Source: Callipepla californica brunnescens
Lineage: Eukaryota > Chordata > Aves > Galliformes > Odontophoridae
Assembly (NCBI GenBank): GCA_023055505.1
Contig: JALIRH010000043.1
Coordinates: 382,001 to 446,000, forward strand
Direction: 5' to 3'
DNA: 64,000 bases
Both the position numbers and the translations under genes were made by a program. Every line of letters starts with the position of its first letter. Positions within the stretch are counted from its first letter, which is position 1. Under the pieces are notes generated by a model. The model was given only the letters and a program-made list of their open reading frames with translations, was not told the DNA's origin and searched no databases. This document shows positions 58,801 through 64,000 of this stretch, piece by piece.

Positions 58801-59595
58801 GGGCTCTAAGGTTTTCTAGATGAAATCTTGGACACAGAAACTTTCTAGTTCAAGAAACTCCTGTGAATCAGTAGAAAATTCATAGAAGGTGCTGGAAAAT
58901 TCCATTTGGGGAAATCCTTTTGAGCTTGTCGACACGGGGATCCCTAGAAAGCACCAGAAAATTCGTACAAATCTTTCACAGCACAGCATCAGAACTTGTC
59001 CCAAAGCAGGTCTGTCAGCCTCACAAAGCTGCTGTGACTCGAGGCCGATCCACCGCAGTGAACGTGGCTGCTTCCCACCTCCACGCAGCGCAGCGATGCT
59101 GCTGAGGCCGGGCACGAGCAGAGCGGGGCTGCGCTGGAGTGCAGGCTTGGCTCCCACTTGTCTGTCAGTGCAACACGTCCTCAGTGCTTTCATTGCTGGG
59201 GGAAACAAACCCTTTGGCGTGCGCTCTCCTTGTCGGATCCAGCTGTCTTTGCTTTCCCTCTGCTCGCGAGCAGATGGCGGAGTGAGAGAGGAGATGCCTC
59301 AGGTGAGTCGGGCTGGGAGACAAAGTGTGAAGAGACACATCGCCGCGTTGTCAAAATATTGGGATGTCTAGTTAAGCCAGAACAGAAGGGATCGCCCAAG
59401 CAGCAGCTCCCCTGGTAGCAGCACACGGGGCCGTGCGTGGGCAGCAGTGTGTGAAGGAGGGGATGGTGGGTGCCGAGGGGGGGCTGCGTGCGGAGGCACC
59501 CACCCCTGAACCCCACCGACAGCAGGAGCAGGGAATGAAGAGAAGCTCATTTTCTCAGGGAGATGGTTTGTTCTGAAAGCGGCTGTTGTGCGCGG
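58801..59595. other. Non-coding stretch, locally CpG-enriched
   Basis: CpGs cluster at about 59037-59110 without reaching a clear island. The 160-codon plus-strand frame 58889-59371 has no recognised domain. No repeat was seen. Confidence 0.45.
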
Positions 59596-59599
59596 TTCC

Positions 59600-59790
59600 T
59601 TCGATGGGTCGCAGCAGATAGCACCAATTATAAAATTATTAACAAACGAATGTGCTTCTTTGCTCCAATTAAATGATAAGAGCCAAAGCAAAGGGGCAGA
59701 TTTTTATCATTATCAGATTACGGGCCCATATTGTGCTGATAATAAAGTACGCACTTCCTAATACCTCCAGCATGACTCCTCACATTGCTT
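59600..59790. promoter_or_regulatory. AT-rich block with four GATA sites
   Basis: Four WGATAA-type sites lie in about 70 bp: TGATAAG (59674-59680, forward), TTATCA (59704-59709, reverse), TTATCA (59710-59715, reverse) and TGATAA (59737-59742, forward). CAATTATAAAATTATTAAC and CCAATTAAATG words lie just upstream. GATA-family factors bind these cores in paired arrangements. The block is non-repetitive and a good enhancer candidate. Confidence 0.43.
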
Positions 59791-60353
59791 GGCTATAGAA
59801 GAAACAAAGGGAGTTCTACAAAAGCAGTAGCAATGCTGGAAGTGCCTTTATCACAGGCCGTTCCAGGGAGGGTAACAAAGGGGCACACAGTGACTCAGGC
59901 TGATGACAGCGAGGATAATAAGAGCATCAGCAGCAGGGAGGGTGCTCCCGCAGCAGAGCTCTGGGCCGGAACATCTCGAGTCTGTGAAACAGATAAAGCC
60001 TTACCAAGGAGTTTGCTCCCTACAATCAGAGAGTTGGTTTTCTGCAGCCTCTGGAAAGGTGAAAAGAGCCACAAGAGGAGGAAGCAGGGAATAGTGAAAG
60101 CTCTTTTGGGGTGAGAGGCGTGCTTCCATCCTGTTCTTTTCCCCCTTCAAGTTTGACAGAATTTGAGCTGTGGTTACAAACAAACGGTTCCTTTTTCTTG
60201 GGCTGAAGTCTGATGTTTCGGAGACAATCAAATGTAATTAGGTGGCATAGTACTAATTGATCTGTCTTGTGATACGTCGAAGGAGGATAACAGCAACTGT
60301 AATGCAAGGGAAGACAGTAAGTTTCCTCATCCTGACTCTGAAGCAGTCAAAGC
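59791..60353. other. Non-coding stretch, nothing specific
   Basis: Mixed sequence. An AT-rich patch lies near 60220-60260 (AATCAAATGTAATTAGG, GTACTAATTGATC). No gene was recognised. Confidence 0.45.
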
Positions 60354-60570
60354 GTGGTTGGGTTGGAAGGGACCTTACAGCCCCAGTCCCACCCCTGCCA
60401 GGGGCTGGGTGCCCCCAGCTCACGATGCCCAGGGCCCCTCCATGAGCACCCCCAGGGATGGGGCACCCGCAGCGGTGCCAGGGCCTCAGTGCACTCCGAG
60501 TGAAGAATTTCCCACTAACATCTAAAGTAAAGCCCCCCTCTTTGAGCCTAAATCCATTCCTCTTGTCCTG
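60354..60570 (-). mobile_element. CR1 LINE fragment (3' end), minus orientation
   Basis: Excellent match to the antisense CR1 3' end: 'gtggttgggttggaagggacc', 'ccagggatggggcaccc', 'ggtgccagggcctcagtgcactc', 'gtgaagaatttcccactaacatctaaagtaaa' and 'cctaaatccattcctcttgtcctg'. It is about 217 bp, the clearest copy in the window. The terminal ATTCTATG repeat is reduced. Confidence 0.92.
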
Positions 60571-60855
60571 GAAGCCTGAGAGCTGATTTTATTTTCCTCT
60601 CTGCAGGGGAGAGACAGCAGCTGAAGGAAAGGAGTCCTACTCTGTGTTTGACTCCGCGCCTTGCTATGTGCTAGGTTGTTAGGCTGGTAAAATATGTAGA
60701 GGATGTGGTTCCCTTCCTGTACCAGCATAAATCAGAAGTCACTCTAGCTGTGCTGATTTACACAAGCTGAAGGTTTGGCTTAACAAAATTATAACAGCAT
60801 AAAGCTGGTGAGGAGAAAAGGTCAAGCCTACCGTGTCTGTCTCAAAGCATGGCGA
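60571..60855. other. Non-coding stretch after CR1
   Basis: A pyrimidine tract ending in CTGCAG at 60606 gives an acceptor-like signal, followed by a 24-codon open frame. There is no other support for an exon. Confidence 0.35.
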
Positions 60856-60859
60856 TATC

Positions 60860-60965
60860 AGCCATGAAATTGTGATCATGACTGATCAGGGAACCTTGTC
60901 ATTAAGTGATTAATTATTATTTATTACTGTAGCACCAGGGAGCCCTCGTCACGTTTCTGTTAAGC
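60860..60965. promoter_or_regulatory. Short AT-rich block
   Basis: Contains CATTAAGTGATTAATTATTATTTATTACTG within non-repetitive flanks. Homeodomain-like cores are tightly packed. Candidate conserved element. Confidence 0.3.
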
Positions 60966-61185
60966 TCTCTTGAACCTGGATCCACTCCAAATTTTCTGAA
61001 GTCTTTGAGTTTGCAGAGCAGAGTGTCTGATCAGGCCCCGGGGCATAACACTCCCAGAGGAAATGCTGTGATGTGAGTGGGTCCTGAGAGGAGTCCAGCA
61101 AAGCAGAACTGGGAAATAACAGTGCTGTGAAAACGGTGAGCTGAAGTTTGACTTCTGCTGAACTCCGATTGTTCTCCGAGTGTAC
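60966..61185. other. Intervening sequence, nothing specific
   Basis: Mixed sequence without recognised features. Confidence 0.4.
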
Positions 61186-61189
61186 GTGT

Positions 61190-61320
61190 GGCTGCAGGCT
61201 TAAGTGCTTCTAATTACCCATCCCTAGTGATCAGATCAAATTATCTCAGAGGGCTAATTTCAATGAATTCTGCGCTCATTTTCACTGATGTAAATCATAA
61301 CTCCTCTCCCATCGGTGGAG
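61190..61320. promoter_or_regulatory. AT-rich block (candidate conserved element)
   Basis: Words include CTTCTAATTACCC, GATCAAATTATC, GGGCTAATTTCAATGAATTC and GATGTAAATCATAAC. Non-repetitive, with no supported coding frame. Confidence 0.32.
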
Positions 61321-61600
61321 CTGAGCTGGATTTACACCCAGCGGAACGGGCTGGAGAGCATCTGCACTGAATTGCTGCCAGTTCTTCTCCAAGTCTGCCT
61401 GCGGAGACTCCAGAACCGAGTGACATTGCCTTTCCTCGGCATCAAAGGGCCACTTGAAAGTCTAATTAATGTTATCTCTGTGCCAGATCGGGGAAGTAAA
61501 CGACTGTTGCCTTGTCCTGATGCAGCACCAACATGTGCAGTTTTTACAGCCCCAGCCTGTTGGCTGCTGATTCGGCTTTCATTCGCTGTTATTTACGGCC
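61321..61600. other. Intervening sequence
   Basis: Mixed sequence with an AGTCTAATTAATGTTATCTC patch near 61459-61480 that may belong to the flanking blocks. A 124-codon frame spans 61315-61689 without recognisable similarity. Confidence 0.35.
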
Positions 61601-61604
61601 CTGC

Positions 61605-62165
61605 ACACAAAAAGGTCTATTTTATTTATTTGTATGTTTTGCTTCCCAAGAAGATCTTCAGCTGTGAGCTGAGTCAGCAGGATCTCTAGTCAAACAGAGC
61701 CTCTTTCCCTGCGAGGTAGTGAAACCCCGTGATGCTTAGCCTGACGGGAGAGAACTTTGCTTTCAGTGTGCCACACTGCTCTGCTTCACCTCCCATCTCT
61801 CCCTGCAAGCAGGAAGCAGCCCTCTTGAATATAATTTCTATTGAAAGCAAATGGTGTCTATGTCTGATTAGTTCTGGCTTCAGGCTGTATCAACAAGCTC
61901 ACTGTTGGTCCTGCATTTGCAGCCTGGAATATTTTAGGGCACTTGAATCTGACAGATTCATGTTTATTACATTAAACCGTTTTATCATTGACTCGCCAAA
62001 GTGTTATTCTCCCAGCTGGAAAGAGGCAGTAAAAAAAGGCATCTCCACCACCATCCGAAGTGCTGTTGAAAAGGCCAAATCCTGCAGCTCACGCCGAGAC
62101 AGAGCCTCGGAACACCTCATTTTTCTCTTGGTCAGAGCCTCATTCTGCCTCTGCTGTCATAAGTG
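61605..62165. promoter_or_regulatory. AT-rich block with 17-bp palindrome
   Basis: A near-perfect palindrome TGAATCTG-A-CAGATTCA spans 61944-61960 (8-bp arms, one central base). It is followed by TTTATTACATTAAACCG and TTTTATCATTGACTC. A 145-codon plus-strand frame (61729-62166) covers much of the block. Its translation has no recognised domain and no splice or initiation context sets it apart, so I favour regulatory sequence. Confidence 0.35.
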
Positions 62166-64000
62166 ACAAAGCTGTGGTGGGAGAAAGGCCAGGCTGCTGT
62201 GCTCCGAAACCAGTGGAATGAGTGGAGATACCACACTGGGTGAGTGCAAACTGAACCAGCTGGGCCAGAGGTTCTGCACAGGGCCTCATCCCCAGCGTGT
62301 CCCCATCCCCATGTAATGCAGACCAGACCCCTTCTCCCCTTCTGGGTGCAGCAGCCATTTCACATCAGTGAACACGACTCACGAGACAAAGAGAGAGCTG
62401 GGAGGCAAAGTGCTTTTGCTGTTGTTTTTCTTTTGCCAAGCCATTTCTCTAACTGCAACTGTGCAAACACAGTCAGTCACCTTTTTCCCCCCCAGAAATC
62501 CGGGGCCTCGAGGATTTTGCTCTCATTTCCTCTGGGGACAGGGTTTACATTACACCCAGACCTCTCCGCTTCACTCTGGCAGACTACAAAGGTCTTGAAA
62601 GGACTGGGAAGCATCCCCTGCCAGCTCCCCTCGCTCCGGCTGCTGAGTCCTTGGGGAGTCCCCAGGGGATGAGCTGTGGTCTCTTCCAAAACAAAGGTGA
62701 ACATTTCAAAACATCCTGTGGAAGGGAAAATACCATTTCCAAACAGAAAAAGGTTTTGAAGCAATCAGACTGTTCCATTTAAAACCACCCAGAGTCTGGC
62801 GGGCTGCTCCGCTGTTGTTTTTTGCTTAGCATCTGAAAGTCTCCAAGGAATTCCCTGATCCATTTGCTTTGCTTCACTGCAGGTCTCTGCAGAGCGGCTC
62901 AGTGACATGCGGTGTGTGGCCTGATGCTTGACTTTGTTATCCTGTCACTCTCACAGAATAATTGGAACAATTCCTAATGATTCCCAGCGCAGTTCTGCCC
63001 GGGACTGCTGCGGTGTCTCACCGTGTCTGGCAGTGCTCACCGTCCCAGCAGGGCAGATGGGGCAGGGGCTGGGGGTGCTCAGAAGTGAGCTGAGAGTTAA
63101 GAATGTTTAGCTAACCTGTCCTTGGAAGAAACTGGCTGCACGTCCAGAATGTGTTCGCTTTGTGGATGGATCACTCTGAGAGTAGAACCTGGTCTCTGCG
63201 TGCCACGTAGGACATGAATCTTTAAATGTGACACAGATGACCGAGGAAAGAGGCCACTTCTTACCAAAGGGGGGAAAGGGAGGGAGGGACTTTTTTTAGC
63301 TGTGCTGCTTGGGGAGCCAATTCCCATCTGTGGGTTTGTTGCATTGTTTGGTAAGTAACAGCATTGGTTTTGCACGGGAGCAGCTCTCAGAAACCACAAC
63401 GTTTAATGCAGAATGAAATGTGTTCTAGGAGAGAGGTTTTCTTTGCAATTTTTGCGGTCAGTGAAGCAGGACGCATCTCAGAAAGACTTTCTCCCTAACG
63501 CCCTCTGATTCTCCTGCAGAGGCACGGTCTGGTTTGTGGTCCCTGTGCTGAATTTAGGTCTCTGCACCGTAGACCATTTCTGGGGTATTTTTGTCTTCAG
63601 AACCTGTTGCCAATGTGGAATGTAAGCCAAAAAACATACATTACGTTGCTTGGGATAAGAGATGTTATTTTTGTTCTTTCTTCTTTGGCATATCTTCTTT
63701 TGAAAACAAAAGCAATTTGTGCTATGGAACATGCTGTTTGTGCATGGAAAATAGCTCGTGGCACTAAGTGTTAGGAGCTGGAGGTGCTGTTAGGATCCTC
63801 TACTGATGCTGATGTGGTGCAACACATTCTGAGCACACAGCAGTTTGAGAGGCAGCAAAGTTTGGTCACTGTCCCCGCAGAATGAGCCGTGGGAGCTCCA
63901 TGAGTGGGCAGTTCTGCCCCCAGGAGTCCAGAAAGCACTTTGCTGCTCCATGGATGCTCAGTGCTCTGCCTCCAGCTGTCGCACCCACTCTTGTGGGCTA
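62166..64000. other. Non-coding stretch, nothing specific
   Basis: Mixed sequence to the window end. An acceptor-like T-run ends at 63299 and a GGTAAGTAAC donor-like word starts near 63350, bracketing about 51 nt that stays open. A T-rich/A-rich patch lies at 63640-63715. No gene, RNA or repeat family was recognised. Confidence 0.45.

Noticed and set aside
61729..62166. 145-codon plus-strand frame as a coding exon
   Set aside because: It lies in an AT-rich motif-dense block, where an open frame is less expected, but the translation shows no recognisable domain and there is no paired splice signal. Kept only as regulatory sequence.
1..64000. CRISPR arrays, prokaryotic operons, phage or plasmid genes
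   Set aside because: No regularly spaced repeats and no bacterial-type gene packing or ribosome binding sites. CR1 and LTR remnants identify an avian nuclear genome.

Overview
The window looks like a vertebrate, and specifically avian, nuclear genome segment that is entirely or almost entirely non-coding. The avian call rests on at least eight fragments of the CR1 LINE 3' region. These carry the diagnostic 'ggttggaagggacc' / 'ggtcccttccaac' box next to ATTCTATG-type 3' tails. There is also a compact solo LTR, very low repeat density (recognised elements cover roughly 1.6 kb of 64 kb), and no mammalian SINE or L1. A galliform bird is likely, but this is inference.

I could not recognise any protein family on either strand. 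The longest open frames (260 and 235 codons, both minus strand between 25.7 and 27.5 kb) have no visible domains and sit where open frames overlap on both strands. I read them as chance frames in stop-poor DNA. No tRNA, rRNA, known miRNA, CRISPR or operon structure was seen.

Layout. 0-13.6 kb: mostly featureless mixed-composition DNA with small AT-rich patches (about 1.0-1.2, 8.7 and 12.4 kb). 13.7-15 kb: two long AT-rich, motif-rich blocks. 18-20 kb: two CR1 fragments. 21.8-22.9 kb: the most structured segment, holding an AT-rich block with repeated ATGCAAA motifs, a 20-G run, a cluster of TAAT-core sites and a dense CpG island. 24-26 kb: further AT-rich blocks. 28.5-33 kb: CR1 copies, a second CpG-rich segment and several AT-rich blocks, including one with an octamer motif and an 11-bp direct repeat. 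33.5 kb: TG microsatellite. 35.5 and 39.4-40.1 kb: more AT-rich blocks and a CR1 copy. 42.1-42.5 kb: a solo LTR with TG...CA ends and a 5-bp target duplication. 43.1-43.5 kb: a block with a 12-bp TAATTA palindrome. 43.5-53 kb: largely featureless. 53.4-62.2 kb: a return of AT-rich blocks, including a CRE next to a possible untranslated exon, a four-site GATA cluster and a 17-bp palindrome, plus two CR1 copies. 62.2-64 kb: nothing specific.

The overall picture is alternating GC-rich filler and AT-rich islands dense in homeodomain, POU, GATA and TCF-like words, with few repeats. That is what an avian developmental-gene regulatory desert, or a very long intron of such a gene, usually looks like. 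Conservation cannot be measured here, so every regulatory call is a candidate. No novel gene system was found. The best leads are the 21.8-22.9 kb composite and the solo LTR.
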